This document shows, piece by piece, positions 23,961-33,505 of a stretch of 64,000 nt of DNA. The stretch is from assembly GCF_005771565.1 (NCBI RefSeq), contig NZ_VAWA01000001.1, positions 136,638-200,637 on the forward strand, read 5' to 3'. Numbering within the stretch: position 1 is the stretch's first letter; every line of letters starts with the position of its first letter. Made by a program: the position numbers and the translations under genes. Under the pieces are notes generated by a model. It was not told the origin of the DNA and did no database searches. It saw only the letters and a program-made list of their open reading frames with translations. Origin of the DNA: Nesterenkonia sphaerica. Its GTDB lineage: Bacteria > Actinomycetota > Actinomycetes > Actinomycetales > Micrococcaceae.

Positions 23961-25250
23961 ATGACTGAGCAGTCCGTCAGCGCAGGTGCCGGCAAGAACG
24001 CGCGCATCCGCGTGAAGCGCCAACTTCCGAAGCCTGCAGACCTCGCGCCGCTCATGAAGTTCAAGAAGTTCGACTTCAATGCCTCACGCCGTCGTCTCAA
24101 CGCCGCATTGACCATTGAAGACCTCTACAAGATCGCCAAGCGGCGCACCCCCAAAGCGGCCTTCGACTACACCGACGGTGCCGCCGAGGGCGAGTTCTCG
24201 CTGACACGCGCCCGTCAGGCATTCGAAGATGTGGAGTTCAATCCCTCAATTCTGCGCAACGTGACGTCCGTGGACCTCTCCTCTGAGATCATGGGTGGGC
24301 CTTCCAGCCTCCCGTTTGCCATTGGGCCCACCGGCTTTACTCGGCTGATGCAGACTGAGGGTGAAGTTGCCGGTGCCTCCGCCGCCGGGGCCGCCGGAAT
24401 CCCCTTCACCCTCTCGACGTTGGGCACCACCTCCATTGAGGACGTCCAGGCCGCCAACCCGCACGGCCGCAACTGGTTCCAGCTCTATGTGATGAAGGAC
24501 CGGGAAATCTCCTATGGTCTGACCGAACGCGCCGCCGCCGCCGGATTCGACACCCTGTTCTTCACCGTCGACACTCCGGTGGCCGGAGCCCGACTTCGGG
24601 ATAAGCGCAACGGATTCTCCATCCCCCCGCAGCTGACTCCAGGCACGGTCATCAACGCCATTCCCCGACCGCAATGGTGGATCGACTTCCTGACCACCCC
24701 GCCGCTGGAGTTCGCCTCCCTCTCCAGCACCGGCGGCACCGTCGGAGAACTGCTCGATAAGGCGATGGACCCCTCCATCTCTTTCGAGGACTTGAACATC
24801 ATCCGCGAACTGTTCCCCGGCAAGCTGGTGGTCAAGGGCGTCCAGACAGTGGCAGACGCCAAGAAACTCGCAGACCTCGGCGTGGACGGAATTGTGCTCT
24901 CCAATCACGGGGGTCGCCAGCTGGATCGCGCACCGGTGCCGTTCCACCTCCTGCCTAAGGTGGTCCGTGAGGTGGGCTCGGACCTGGAGATCGGCGTGGA
25001 CACCGGTGTCATGAACGGCGCCGACATCGTCTCGTCTGTGGCACATGGTGCAAAGTACACCTTCATTGGCCGTGCCTACCTCTACGGGCTGATGGCAGGT
25101 GGCCGAGCCGGTGTGGACCGGGCCATTGAGATCCTGGCAGAACAGATAGAGCGGACCATGAAGCTACTGCAGGTACCGAGTCTCGACGAGCTGCGACCCG
25201 AGCACGTCACCCAGCTGACCCGGATGGTGCCACTGACCACACAGAGGTGA
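23961..25250 (+). CDS. FMN-dependent alpha-hydroxy acid dehydrogenase (LldD-like)
   Basis: This 429-residue protein of the L-lactate dehydrogenase (quinone)/glycolate oxidase family is a TIM barrel with FMN. Family blocks are [30 protein letters not shown], the FMN phosphate site, and the active-site segment [11 protein letters not shown] with the catalytic His at about residue 316 and the substrate Arg three residues on. The lysine for FMN is in LVVKGVQT. It should oxidise L-lactate, mandelate or another 2-hydroxy acid and pass electrons to the quinone pool. AAGGAG precedes the ATG. The N-terminal 40 residues are basic and extra to the core. Lactate is the default guess; mandelate would fit the aromatic setting. 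Confidence 0.87.
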   Translation: MTEQSVSAGAGKNARIRVKRQLPKPADLAPLMKFKKFDFNASRRRLNAALTIEDLYKIAKRRTPKAAFDYTDGAAEGEFSLTRARQAFEDVEFNPSILRNVTSVDLSSEIMGGPSSLPFAIGPTGFTRLMQTEGEVAGASAAGAAGIPFTLSTLGTTSIEDVQAANPHGRNWFQLYVMKDREISYGLTERAAAAGFDTLFFTVDTPVAGARLRDKRNGFSIPPQLTPGTVINAIPRPQWWIDFLTTPPLEFASLSSTGGTVGELLDKAMDPSISFEDLNIIRELFPGKLVVKGVQTVADAKKLADLGVDGIVLSNHGGRQLDRAPVPFHLLPKVVREVGSDLEIGVDTGVMNGADIVSSVAHGAKYTFIGRAYLYGLMAGGRAGVDRAIEILAEQIERTMKLLQVPSLDELRPEHVTQLTRMVPLTTQR

Positions 25251-25264
25251 TGTGGGGCAGCGCA

Positions 25265-26200
25265 TCAGCCCTTGCGGCGGCGCAGCTCGTCGATCATCTG
25301 CGGCAGGACATCGTTGAGGTCCCCGACCACCCCGAAATCGGCGATCTCAAAGACTGGGGCATCCTCATCCTTGTTGATCGCCACAATGGTGCCTGAGGTC
25401 TGCATCCCGGCTCTCTGATGCACTGCCCCGGAGATCCCCACGGAGATGTAGAGCTGAGGAGAGACCGTCACTCCGGTCTGGCCGACCTGCGCAGAGTGGT
25501 CGATCCAACCGGCATCGGTGGCCACCCGGGAGGCGCCCAGGGCGGCACCGAGCTCCTCTGCCAACTGCTCCACCAGGCGCAGATCGCCTTCCACCCCGCG
25601 CCCGAACGCCACTACTGTTGAGGCCTCGGTCAGGTCCGGTCTGCCGGAGGGTGGTAATTCCGTCTCCTCCAGGATTTCAACAGCGGACGACGCCGCCACC
25701 TCAAGGGCCACCACTTCAGGCACCTCAGCGGCGATCGCCTGCTGGGAGGCGGTGTTGGGGCGCAGAGTCGCCAGCAAGGGGCCGTCCTCGCTGATCTGCG
25801 CAGTGGTTCGCCAGGAACCTGCCAGTACGGACTTGGTGCCGGACCCGGAGCCGGTGACCCCATTCGCGCCGGTGATCAGCCCAGCATCGAGCGCCACCGC
25901 TGCCCGGGAGAGGGCATCTACGGTGTCCGGGGTGTCAGGCCCGAGGATCAGATCAGGGTCCAATTCCGCGGCGGCTGCCACCACCAGATCAGCCAGGGCC
26001 GGGTCTGGGGCGTAGATGGAATCTGCCCCGGTGAGCACACCGGTCACGCCGTGGACCGCCAGCGCCTCCGCTCCTGCAGGAGGCAGGCTGCCGGCGACGA
26101 CGACGGCCTCGCCGAGGGCATCAGCGTGGGTCAGCAGTTCTGCCTGGGCAGGGGTCAGGTGGTCCACCACCCGGTCAAAGAACACCAGTACCTGGGTCAC
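25265..26200 (-). CDS. etfA: Electron transfer flavoprotein, alpha subunit
   Basis: This 311-residue EtfA has an N-terminal nucleotide-fold domain and a C-terminal FAD domain. The FAD-binding signature YISVGISGAVHQRAGMQTSG and the terminal ADFGVVGDLNDVLPQMIDEL are typical. Its ATG overlaps the etfB stop by 4 bases (ATGA), so the two chains are made together. EtfAB passes electrons from acyl-CoA and related dehydrogenases to the quinone pool; no acyl-CoA dehydrogenase or ETF-quinone oxidoreductase gene is in this window, so its partners are elsewhere. It converges with the 2-hydroxyacid oxidase gene (14-base gap). Confidence 0.95.
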   Translation of the reverse strand: MTQVLVFFDRVVDHLTPAQAELLTHADALGEAVVVAGSLPPAGAEALAVHGVTGVLTGADSIYAPDPALADLVVAAAAELDPDLILGPDTPDTVDALSRAAVALDAGLITGANGVTGSGSGTKSVLAGSWRTTAQISEDGPLLATLRPNTASQQAIAAEVPEVVALEVAASSAVEILEETELPPSGRPDLTEASTVVAFGRGVEGDLRLVEQLAEELGAALGASRVATDAGWIDHSAQVGQTGVTVSPQLYISVGISGAVHQRAGMQTSGTIVAINKDEDAPVFEIADFGVVGDLNDVLPQMIDELRRRKG

Positions 26201-26994
26201 AGCAGCCCCTCCTTGCTCAGGAACTCCACGGTTTTCTGCCCCGCCGTGCCGTCGTCGTGGATAATCTCCCCCGCCTGGCGCTCAGGCCGCGGCTCCGCGG
26301 CGATCAGGGAGACCTTCGACTCCACCGCGTAACGGGTCAGTCCCAGATCCGCGAGGCTGAAGGTGGTGGTGGGCTTCTTCTTCGCCTTCATGATCGCTCG
26401 GAAATTCGGGTACCGCGGCTCGTTGGCCTGGTCGGTCACGGACACGAGTGCCGGCAGCACCGCGGCCACCCTCTGCATCCGTGTCCCGGAAAGCCGGGTG
26501 ACCACCACACGGCGGCCCTCTAGCGTCACCTCACGTGCCTGCGTCAGCGCCGGCACCCGGAGCCGGCCAGCCAGTTGCGCCGGCACCGCAGCGGTCTCTC
26601 CGTCCTCGGAGGCCATCCCGGTGAGCACCAGGTACTCACTGCCTTCTGAAGTGGCCCGGACGTAGTTGATGGCGGCAGCCAGCGCAGCGGAGGTGGTCCA
26701 GATATCTGCTGCCTGCAAGGCTTCATCGGTGAGGTGGAAGCCGTCATCAGCGCCGATCTGCAGCGCCTTCTTCACCGCCGCTGAGGCACCCGAGGGTCCC
26801 ATGGTCAGCGCGGAGACTCGCACCTCGGCCTCGTGCTGTTCTTTGATCTGCAGCGCGGTTTCCAGCGGATGCTCATCCAGCTCACCCAGGATGCCCTGGC
26901 TGCGGTCTAACCGACGGTCCTCGCCGATCCGCCGCTCCAACTGAGCGTCGGGCACCCACTTCACGAGGGTGATGATATGCAGTGAGCCCGGCAT
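26197..26994 (-). CDS. etfB: Electron transfer flavoprotein, beta subunit
   Basis: This 265-residue EtfB begins with the standard ITLVKWVPDAQLERR and contains DEHPLETALQIKEQ and the AMP-binding region with RLSGTRMQRVAAVLPALVSV, followed by YPNFRAIMKAKKKP, the EtfB signature. ATG 26994 is preferred to two ATG codons further upstream because the family starts here and GGAAGGG lies just before it. It is the first gene of an etfBA pair, divergent from the gntP-type permease gene with a 136-base gap. Confidence 0.94.
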   Translation of the reverse strand: MPGSLHIITLVKWVPDAQLERRIGEDRRLDRSQGILGELDEHPLETALQIKEQHEAEVRVSALTMGPSGASAAVKKALQIGADDGFHLTDEALQAADIWTTSAALAAAINYVRATSEGSEYLVLTGMASEDGETAAVPAQLAGRLRVPALTQAREVTLEGRRVVVTRLSGTRMQRVAAVLPALVSVTDQANEPRYPNFRAIMKAKKKPTTTFSLADLGLTRYAVESKVSLIAAEPRPERQAGEIIHDDGTAGQKTVEFLSKEGLL

Positions 26995-27130
26995 AATCCC
27001 TTCCATACGGCAGCAGGTGGTGTACAAGCTGTTCTATGGTCGCATGACTCGGGGCATGACTGGGCGGACTCCGATAGGGTCAGTTACCAACATCACGTCC
27101 ACGTTTTCTTTGAGTCGAGAGGCACCAACT

Positions 27131-28492
27131 ATGGTCGATCTCCTTATTCTGCTGGGACTGGTCACCGCGATCGTTGTGGTCACAGCGCGGTGGCACATCA
27201 GCCCCTTCCTGGCGCTTCTCGGCGCCGCGCTTCTGGCGACATTCTTGTACCGCATCCCGCTGGAAGACAGTGTCACCACGGTGACCGAAGCCTTCGGCAG
27301 CACGCTGGGCAATATCGGACTTGTCATCATCTTCGGCACCATGATCGGCGTGATCCTGGAGCGGTCTGGGGCGGCGATCGCCATGGCGGATGCCATCATC
27401 CGGCTCATAGGCAACCGATTTCCCAACCTCACCATGTCCCTGATCGGTTACATCGTCTCCATACCCGTTTTCTGCGACTCGGGATACGTCATTCTCAACT
27501 CACTGCGGAAAGCGATCACTTCCCGGGCGGGCATCTCCGGCTTGGCCACCGCCACCGCGCTGATGACCGGACTGTTCGCCACGCACACGTTGGTCCCGCC
27601 CACCCCGGGGCCTCTGGCCGCAGCCGAGGAGCTGGGTGTCACCGCACACCTGGGCCTGCTGATCGGGCTGGGGATCCCAGTGGCGCTTGTCTCGGCGATG
27701 GCCGCGCTGCTCTTCGCCTCGCGGCTGTCACACAAGGAGTTTGCGGCTCTGCCTCCGGAGCGCGAGGACGACATCGAAGTTCAGGACTATGACGAGCTGC
27801 GTAGGTCCTTCGGGACTCTGCCCAATCCAGTATTGGCGTTTTCGCCCATCGGTGTCCCGCTGTTGCTGGTGTGCCTGGGGTCGATCGCGCAGCTGCCCGG
27901 CCAGCCGTTCGGCCCCGGGGCCGCCACTGAAGTCCTGGTGTTCCTCGGCACTCCGGTCATCGCGCTGATCATCGGGCTGCTCATCGCGACCAGCCTGTTG
28001 TCAGGAGAGGGGAAGCTCGCCCAGTTCAACACGCAGATCATCGAGGCGATCCGGGTCGCCGCACCTATCCTGCTCATCACCGGTGCAGGCGCATCGTTCG
28101 GTGCCGTCCTCAACGCTTCTCCGCTGACGGACTACTTGTCGGAGAACATTGCCGGGCTCGGCTTGGGGCTGGGCGTTCCCTTCCTGATTGCCGCTGCGCT
28201 GAAAACTGCTCAAGGCTCCTCGACAGTAGCGATTGTCACCGGTTCTGCCCTGGTCTCGCCGCTGCTGGGATCGCTGGGACTGGACTCCACCGAAGGCGCC
28301 GTGCTGGCTGTCTTGGCGGTAGGTGCAGGGGCGATGGTGGTCTCCCACGCCAACGACTCGTTCTTCTGGGTGGTCGCGCAATTGTCGCGCATACCAGTGG
28401 CCACCGCTTACCGGACTCTTACCGTGGCCACAGCTATTCAGGGCCTGACAGCCTTTGGTGCCGTCCTCCTGCTTTCCCTGGTTCTCCTCTGA
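27131..28492 (+). CDS. GntP family permease (gluconate/glycerate-type H+ symporter)
   Basis: This 453-residue permease has about 12-14 hydrophobic helices. Family motifs include LVIIFGTMIGVILERSGAA, IPVFCDSGYVIL, the conserved HTLVPPTPGPLAAAEELG, and KTAQGSSTVAIVTGSAL with SHANDSFFWVV, which mark the GntP family (gluconate, idonate, glycerate). ATG 27131 has GAGAGG upstream; the frame is open before it but overlaps etfB's start. It is followed 22 bases later by glycerate kinase, so D-glycerate is the likeliest substrate. Confidence 0.9.
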   Translation: MVDLLILLGLVTAIVVVTARWHISPFLALLGAALLATFLYRIPLEDSVTTVTEAFGSTLGNIGLVIIFGTMIGVILERSGAAIAMADAIIRLIGNRFPNLTMSLIGYIVSIPVFCDSGYVILNSLRKAITSRAGISGLATATALMTGLFATHTLVPPTPGPLAAAEELGVTAHLGLLIGLGIPVALVSAMAALLFASRLSHKEFAALPPEREDDIEVQDYDELRRSFGTLPNPVLAFSPIGVPLLLVCLGSIAQLPGQPFGPGAATEVLVFLGTPVIALIIGLLIATSLLSGEGKLAQFNTQIIEAIRVAAPILLITGAGASFGAVLNASPLTDYLSENIAGLGLGLGVPFLIAAALKTAQGSSTVAIVTGSALVSPLLGSLGLDSTEGAVLAVLAVGAGAMVVSHANDSFFWVVAQLSRIPVATAYRTLTVATAIQGLTAFGAVLLLSLVLL

Positions 28493-28514
28493 TCTGACAG
28501 GAGTTGGACTCACG

Positions 28515-29666
28515 ATGAAGATTGTTTGCGCACCAGATTCGTTCAAAGGCTCGGTGACTGCCGCAGAGGCCGCGGCAGCCATGGCCGCCGGAGTCCGGGA
28601 GACCATTCCGGCCGCGGAGGTCGTGGAGCTGCCATTCGCCGACGGGGGAGAGGGAACCCTGGAGGCGCTGCTAGCCGCCTGGGGCCGGACCCCGGAGACC
28701 GTGGACACGGTGGACGCACTCGGCAGGCCGGTTCAGGCGCGGTACGGGCTATCCCCGGATGGGCGGACCGCTGTCATTGAAGCGGCCGAGGCCAATGGCC
28801 TGCCGCAGGTCTCCGATGTGCCGCTGCAGCCACTGCGTGCCGACACCTACGGGGTCGGCATCATTGCCCGCCATGTGCTTGAGGCAGGGGCGGAGGAGAT
28901 TCTGCTGTGCATCGGAGGATCTGCCACTACCGACGCAGGCACCGGCATGCTCTGCGCCCTGGGTGCTGAGTTTCACGACCACGACGGCGCCCCCGCCCCG
29001 CCCGGGGGAGCAGGACTTGGCGAGATCACACAGGTCGATCTCTCGGGGGTGGACCCGCGCGCTCATTCCATACGCTGGCGAATCGCAGTGGATGTGGAGA
29101 ACCCGCTGACCGGAGACAATGGCGCCGCGGCGGTCTTCGGTCCGCAGAAAGGTGCGCACGAGCAAGACATTGCGGAATTGGACCGCGGGCTCACTCAACT
29201 GGCCAGGGTCATGGCCGACTCTGCCGGCGTGCCGGCTCAGCACTACCTGGAGACTCCTGGGTTCGGAGCAGCCGGGGGCATCCCCCTGGGACTGGTCAGT
29301 GTCTTCGGAGCCGAGGTGGTCCCGGGTTCCGCGATGGTCTCCGAGGTGTTGGGGCTGCAGGAGGTACTGGCAGACGCCGATCTGGTGCTCACCGGTGAAG
29401 GGCGGCTCGATTCCCAGTCCCTGGGTGGCAAGGTGGTCGACGCGGTGGCCTCCCGGGCGCCTGCCTCCTGCGGCGTCGTCGTGCTCGCCGGGGCCGTGCA
29501 GCTCTCACCCGCCCAGTGCCGCGAGGCCGGTATTACTGCCGCATTCTCCGTCGCTGCGGGTCCGGCGGAGCTTGCGGAACTGCAACGGGGTGCCGGTCAG
29601 CTGATCCACGACGCGGCCGCTCACGCCTGCGGACTCTTCGCGTTCCCCCGCCCGCGGCTCGATTAG
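28515..29666 (+). CDS. Glycerate 2-kinase (GlxK/GarK family)
   Basis: This 383-residue glycerate kinase of family 1 starts with the diagnostic KIVCAPDSFKGSVTAAEAA and has PFADGGEGTLEALL, the glycine-rich LCIGGSATTDAGTGMLCALG and LTGEGRLDSQSLGGK further on. It phosphorylates D-glycerate to 2-phosphoglycerate. An AGGAG lies about 12 bases before the ATG, a little far. It forms a two-gene unit with the GntP permease (uptake then phosphorylation). Its end overlaps the end of the GntR gene on the other strand by 4 bases. Confidence 0.92.
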   Translation: MKIVCAPDSFKGSVTAAEAAAAMAAGVRETIPAAEVVELPFADGGEGTLEALLAAWGRTPETVDTVDALGRPVQARYGLSPDGRTAVIEAAEANGLPQVSDVPLQPLRADTYGVGIIARHVLEAGAEEILLCIGGSATTDAGTGMLCALGAEFHDHDGAPAPPGGAGLGEITQVDLSGVDPRAHSIRWRIAVDVENPLTGDNGAAAVFGPQKGAHEQDIAELDRGLTQLARVMADSAGVPAQHYLETPGFGAAGGIPLGLVSVFGAEVVPGSAMVSEVLGLQEVLADADLVLTGEGRLDSQSLGGKVVDAVASRAPASCGVVVLAGAVQLSPAQCREAGITAAFSVAAGPAELAELQRGAGQLIHDAAAHACGLFAFPRPRLD

Positions 29667-30343
29667 CGCTGGGCTGTGCTGGGGGCCTGATGCACATGCC
29701 GCCAGGCGCGCACCAGCTGATTGAACTCCTTGACCTGGACCAAGACATGCTCCCGCGCTGTGTTCTCCGCGGTGTCCGCCTCTCCTGCCTCAATGGCGGC
29801 AGCGATCTGCCGGTGCTCGCTCAACGATCTGCGCAGCCGATCCGGCACCCGCAGCTGCAACCGGCGGTAGGGCTGGAGGACTTTACGCAGCAGGTGTGCC
29901 TGGTGACGGAGATAGTCGTTGCCGCATGAGTCATAGATGACCCCGTGGAACCAGGCGTTGGCGTAGTAGTAACCATCGGAATCACCCTTCTGCTCATAGA
30001 GGTGGCATTCCTCCAGCGCGTGGTGCAGCTCCTCCAGCTGAGTCCGGTCCATCATGCTCGCGCACAGCCGGGCAGCCATGCCTTCCAGCTCCGCCATGAC
30101 CTCGAAACGGTCCGCGAGCTCCGGAAGGCTCAGTTCCGTGACATAGGTGCCCTGCTTGGCACGGATCAGCACCAGCCCGGAGCGTTCCAGGGCCTGCAGC
30201 GCCTCCCGTATAGGGGTGCGGGAACAGCCGAACTCCTCCGCCAGAAGGGCAGGGTCCAGACGCTCGCCCGGACGGTACCGCCCATCAACAATGGCGTTCT
30301 CCAGGGCATCGCGCACCCGTTGGGACTCTGGCAGCCGCGGCAT
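29663..30343 (-). CDS. GntR (FadR/FCD) family regulator, MatR-like
   Basis: This 226-residue regulator has a GntR winged helix at residues 8-70 (RVRDALENAIVDGRYRPGE, then CSRTPIREALQALERSGLV) and an FCD ligand domain with the metal-site pattern (YANAWFHGVIYDSCGN, SEHRQIAAAIEAGE, AREHV). ATG 30343 is chosen because AAGGAGG stands 5 bases upstream; the frame is open 315 bases further but that covers the divergent promoter. It is divergent from the malonate genes, as matR is in Rhizobium, so control by malonate or malonyl-CoA is likely. Confidence 0.88.
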   Translation of the reverse strand: MPRLPESQRVRDALENAIVDGRYRPGERLDPALLAEEFGCSRTPIREALQALERSGLVLIRAKQGTYVTELSLPELADRFEVMAELEGMAARLCASMMDRTQLEELHHALEECHLYEQKGDSDGYYYANAWFHGVIYDSCGNDYLRHQAHLLRKVLQPYRRLQLRVPDRLRRSLSEHRQIAAAIEAGEADTAENTAREHVLVQVKEFNQLVRAWRHVHQAPSTAQR

Positions 30344-30470
30344 CCCCACCTCCTTGGAATCCGAGCTTAGCCGCTTCCCGCCGCGCCAGGGTGGAGATGA
30401 CCGGCACAAAGACCCTCCGCCGAACCCAATGTGGCGCACGTCACGAGTATGCACTACGCTCCTTGTTATA

Positions 30471-30486
30471 TACATCACGTGGTGTA
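30471..30486. promoter_or_regulatory. Near-perfect 16-base dyad before the malonate genes
   Basis: TACATCACGTGGTGTA is a palindrome apart from one mismatched pair, centred on CACGTG. It stands 12 bases before the ribosome site of the fused malonate gene and directly after a TATA-rich stretch (TTGTTATATA) that may hold the -10 box. FadR-type GntR regulators bind dyads of this kind; the divergent GntR gene is the natural candidate. The symmetry is seen, the regulator inferred. Confidence 0.5.
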
Positions 30487-30515
30487 AAGGATTTATCAAG
30501 GAGTGAGGAGTGCTC

Positions 30516-33473
30516 ATGGGACGAAACGACCGGTGGCTGCTGGGAGACCTCTTCCGCGCACTCGGCGGGCAGCGTCGGGAACATGAACCCTCCGGTGAGC
30601 CGGAGGCACCTGCCTCCGAGCAGCTGCGTGCTGCCTGCCAGGTGCTGGTCAGCGACATCGGGGAAGCATCGCTGCGCGCTGTGGCGGCCCGGGCCCTGGA
30701 CAGCTACACACAGCTCGACGACGCCCAGAAGTTGGACTTCTTCACTCACCTGTTGGACCGCTACGGGGTCGAGACCGAGCGGCTCAAGGATGCCTACCGC
30801 GCCTGGGAGCAGACACAGGACCAGCGGGACCTCACCGAGCTTTTCGCCGCTGTTGAGCCTCACCGGCAACAGCTCCTGCGCCGGATGAACCATGCCCCCG
30901 ATGCCACGCTGGCACTGGTGCAGATGCGCGCGGATCTGCGCCGGCTGCTGCGGAAACACCCGGAGCTGGCGCCGGTCGACGCGGACTTTCAGCATCTGCT
31001 GGCCTCCTGGTTCAACCGCGGTTTCCTGCGCATGGAGGAAATCACCTGGGACTCTCCCCGTGAGATTCACGATCACCTGGTGCGTTACGAGAAAGTCCAC
31101 CCCATGCCGCGCCGGCGCGAGCTGCGCCAGCGGCTGCAGCCCAAAGACCGCACTATTTACGCGTTCTTCCACCCCGCCACAGGCAATGTCCCGCTGATCT
31201 TCGTCGAAGTCGCCCTGGTGAAGGGCATCCCTTCGCACATCAGCCCGCTGCTGCACCCTGATTCCTCAATTGCTCCCACCAAGGCGGACACCGCAGCCCT
31301 GTACTCCATCAATAACGCCCTGGATGGTCTGGCAGGCGTCTCGTTCGGGAACCTGCTGATCAAACAGGTGATCGATCACGCCCAGGCCCAGCTGCCACAT
31401 CTGGAGAACTACGTCACGCTTTCCCCCATGCCCGGGTTTCGCCGCTGGTTCGGCGCCGAAGCCCAACGCCGTGCCGCAGCAGGAGATCCCCGTTACGCCC
31501 AGCTTCAGCAGGACCTGGACTCACTGGGCGGTCGGCTCGGCCCCGAGGAGGACCCCGCGGCCAGATCCCGCCTACTGGGAGAGCGGCCCAAACTGCCCAA
31601 AGACACCCTGGCTGATCTGCGTGAGCGGCTCTTCCCCGTGCTGGCTGATTACATCACTCACCGACGCGCACAGGACGGACGACCGACCGACCCGGTGGCC
31701 CGCTTCCACCTGGGCAACGGGGCGTCCGCCTGGGAGCTGCAGTGGCCAGCCAACCCCGGCACCGAGGCCTGGCGCCAGTCCTACGGGGCCATGATCAATT
31801 ACCGCTATCAGCCCGAGGAGCTGGAGCGACGGCACGAGGAGTTCGTCCGTGACCGCGCCGTCTCCCTCGGGCCCCAGCTCAAGCAGCTGCTGGCGTCCCC
31901 GGGCACCGCTTTCACACATCCCGAGAACCACACAATGAAAGGAAACCCCTTGATGTCCCAGCCATTTGCCTCGATCTACCAGCAGTTTCTGCGCAGGGTG
32001 GAGGAGGACCCGCACAAGGCACTGTTCATCCTGCCCGAGGGCCAGACGGTGAGCTATGCCCAGACCTTGGAGACGGTGCAGCGAATCGCCGCCCAGCTCA
32101 TCGAGGATGGGGTCAAGCCCGGAGACCGGGTCGCGATGCAGGTGGAGAAGTCCCCCGAAGCCATTGCCCTCTACCTGGCCGCCCTGCAGATCGGGGCGGT
32201 GTTCCTGCCGCTGAACACCGCCTACACCGGCAAAGAGATGGACTACTTCATCAGTGATGCCACACCGCGGGTGCTGGTCTGCTCACCGGAGGCCGCGGCC
32301 GATCATCAGCACCGCGACTCCCTGGTGGTGGAGACCCTGGGAGCCCAGCGTGAAGGCACCCTGCTGCGCGCCGAGCAGGGGCATACCGACGTCTACCCCG
32401 CCGGACCGGAAGACCTCGCCTCCATCCTCTACACCTCAGGAACCACCGGGCGTTCCAAAGGGGCGATGCTCACACACCAGAATCTGGCATCGAACTGTGA
32501 GGCTCTGCTGCAGACGTGGGAGTACACCGCGGAGGACACCCTGATTCACGCGCTGCCGATCTTCCACATCCACGGCCTGTTCGTGGCAGCGAATATGACA
32601 CTGGCTGCCGGAGCGTCAATGCACTACCTGCCGAAGTTTGACGCCGATCAGATCATCGATCTCTTTCCCCGGGCCACGGTGCTCATGGGAGTGCCCACCT
32701 TCTACACTCGACTGCTGAAGAATCAGCGGCTGACAGCCGAGGCCTGCGCTGGTATGCGGCTATTCGTCTCTGGATCTGCTCCGCTGCTGGCCAGTGACCA
32801 CCAGGCATTCGAGCAGCGAACAGGTCACGCCATCCTGGAGCGTTACGGCATGACCGAGACCGGCATGAACGCCACTAACCCCTACACCGGTGGAGAGCGG
32901 AAACCCGGCACCGTGGGGAAGCCGTTTCCCGGGATCACCATCCGGGTGGTGGACCGCGAATCGGGTAAGCCGGTCGCCGATGGTGAGGTCGGTCTCGTGG
33001 AGGTCCATGGGCCCAACGTTTTCTCCGGCTACTGGCAGATGCCGGAGAAGACCGCCGAGGAATTCCGGGAAGACGGGTTCTTCATCACCGGTGACCTGGG
33101 ACGGTTCGACCAGGACGGGTACCTGTGCATTGTGGGACGAGACAAGGACCTGGTGATCTCCGGGGGCTTCAACGTCTACCCCAAGGAGGTCGAAGAGTGC
33201 ATTGATGCACACCCGCAGGTCCAGGAGTCTGCCGTCATAGGGGTCCCGCACGAGGATTTCGGCGAGGCAGTAGTGGCCGTGGTGGTGCCCGCCCCAGGCC
33301 AGGCACCCGAGTCCCAGGAGATCCTCGACTTCATCTCCGAGGACCTGGCTCGATTCAAACAGCCCAAAGCCGTCAGATTCGTCGAGGCGCTGCCACGAAA
33401 CGTGATGGGCAAGGTCCAAAAGGTCGCGCTGCGCCAGCAGTTCGCCGATCTCTTCACCCCGGCCGACGTCTGA
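30516..33473 (+). CDS. Malonyl-CoA decarboxylase fused to malonyl-CoA synthetase
   Basis: One uninterrupted frame of 985 residues encodes two complete enzymes. Residues 1-470 are a malonyl-CoA decarboxylase with the catalytic serine and oxyanion region TLSPMPGFRRWF and the catalytic histidine in RFHLGNGASAW, followed by MINYRYQPEE. Residues 480-985 are an acyl-CoA synthetase of MatB type: AMP-binding ILYTSGTTGRSKGAML, RYGMTETGMN, FITGDLGRFDQDGYL and the catalytic lysine in NVMGKVQKVAL. Together they turn malonate into acetyl-CoA. At the junction an ATG (31953, also 31935) with AAAGGA (31938-31943) persists, so free MatB could also be made. ATG 30516 follows GAGGAG by 5 bases (GTG 30510 possible). 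In the Rhizobium mat operon matA and matB are separate. Confidence 0.9.
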   Translation: MGRNDRWLLGDLFRALGGQRREHEPSGEPEAPASEQLRAACQVLVSDIGEASLRAVAARALDSYTQLDDAQKLDFFTHLLDRYGVETERLKDAYRAWEQTQDQRDLTELFAAVEPHRQQLLRRMNHAPDATLALVQMRADLRRLLRKHPELAPVDADFQHLLASWFNRGFLRMEEITWDSPREIHDHLVRYEKVHPMPRRRELRQRLQPKDRTIYAFFHPATGNVPLIFVEVALVKGIPSHISPLLHPDSSIAPTKADTAALYSINNALDGLAGVSFGNLLIKQVIDHAQAQLPHLENYVTLSPMPGFRRWFGAEAQRRAAAGDPRYAQLQQDLDSLGGRLGPEEDPAARSRLLGERPKLPKDTLADLRERLFPVLADYITHRRAQDGRPTDPVARFHLGNGASAWELQWPANPGTEAWRQSYGAMINYRYQPEELERRHEEFVRDRAVSLGPQLKQLLASPGTAFTHPENHTMKGNPLMSQPFASIYQQFLRRVEEDPHKALFILPEGQTVSYAQTLETVQRIAAQLIEDGVKPGDRVAMQVEKSPEAIALYLAALQIGAVFLPLNTAYTGKEMDYFISDATPRVLVCSPEAAADHQHRDSLVVETLGAQREGTLLRAEQGHTDVYPAGPEDLASILYTSGTTGRSKGAMLTHQNLASNCEALLQTWEYTAEDTLIHALPIFHIHGLFVAANMTLAAGASMHYLPKFDADQIIDLFPRATVLMGVPTFYTRLLKNQRLTAEACAGMRLFVSGSAPLLASDHQAFEQRTGHAILERYGMTETGMNATNPYTGGERKPGTVGKPFPGITIRVVDRESGKPVADGEVGLVEVHGPNVFSGYWQMPEKTAEEFREDGFFITGDLGRFDQDGYLCIVGRDKDLVISGGFNVYPKEVEECIDAHPQVQESAVIGVPHEDFGEAVVAVVVPAPGQAPESQEILDFISEDLARFKQPKAVRFVEALPRNVMGKVQKVALRQQFADLFTPADV

Positions 33474-33505
33474 GCGTCCCACTACCCACATAAGGAGGCG
33501 CCCTC

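Noticed and set aside
30343-30658. N-terminal extension of the GntR regulator
   Set aside because: The extra 105 codons lie across the divergent promoter and the start of the malonate gene, whereas ATG 30343 has a perfect ribosome site.
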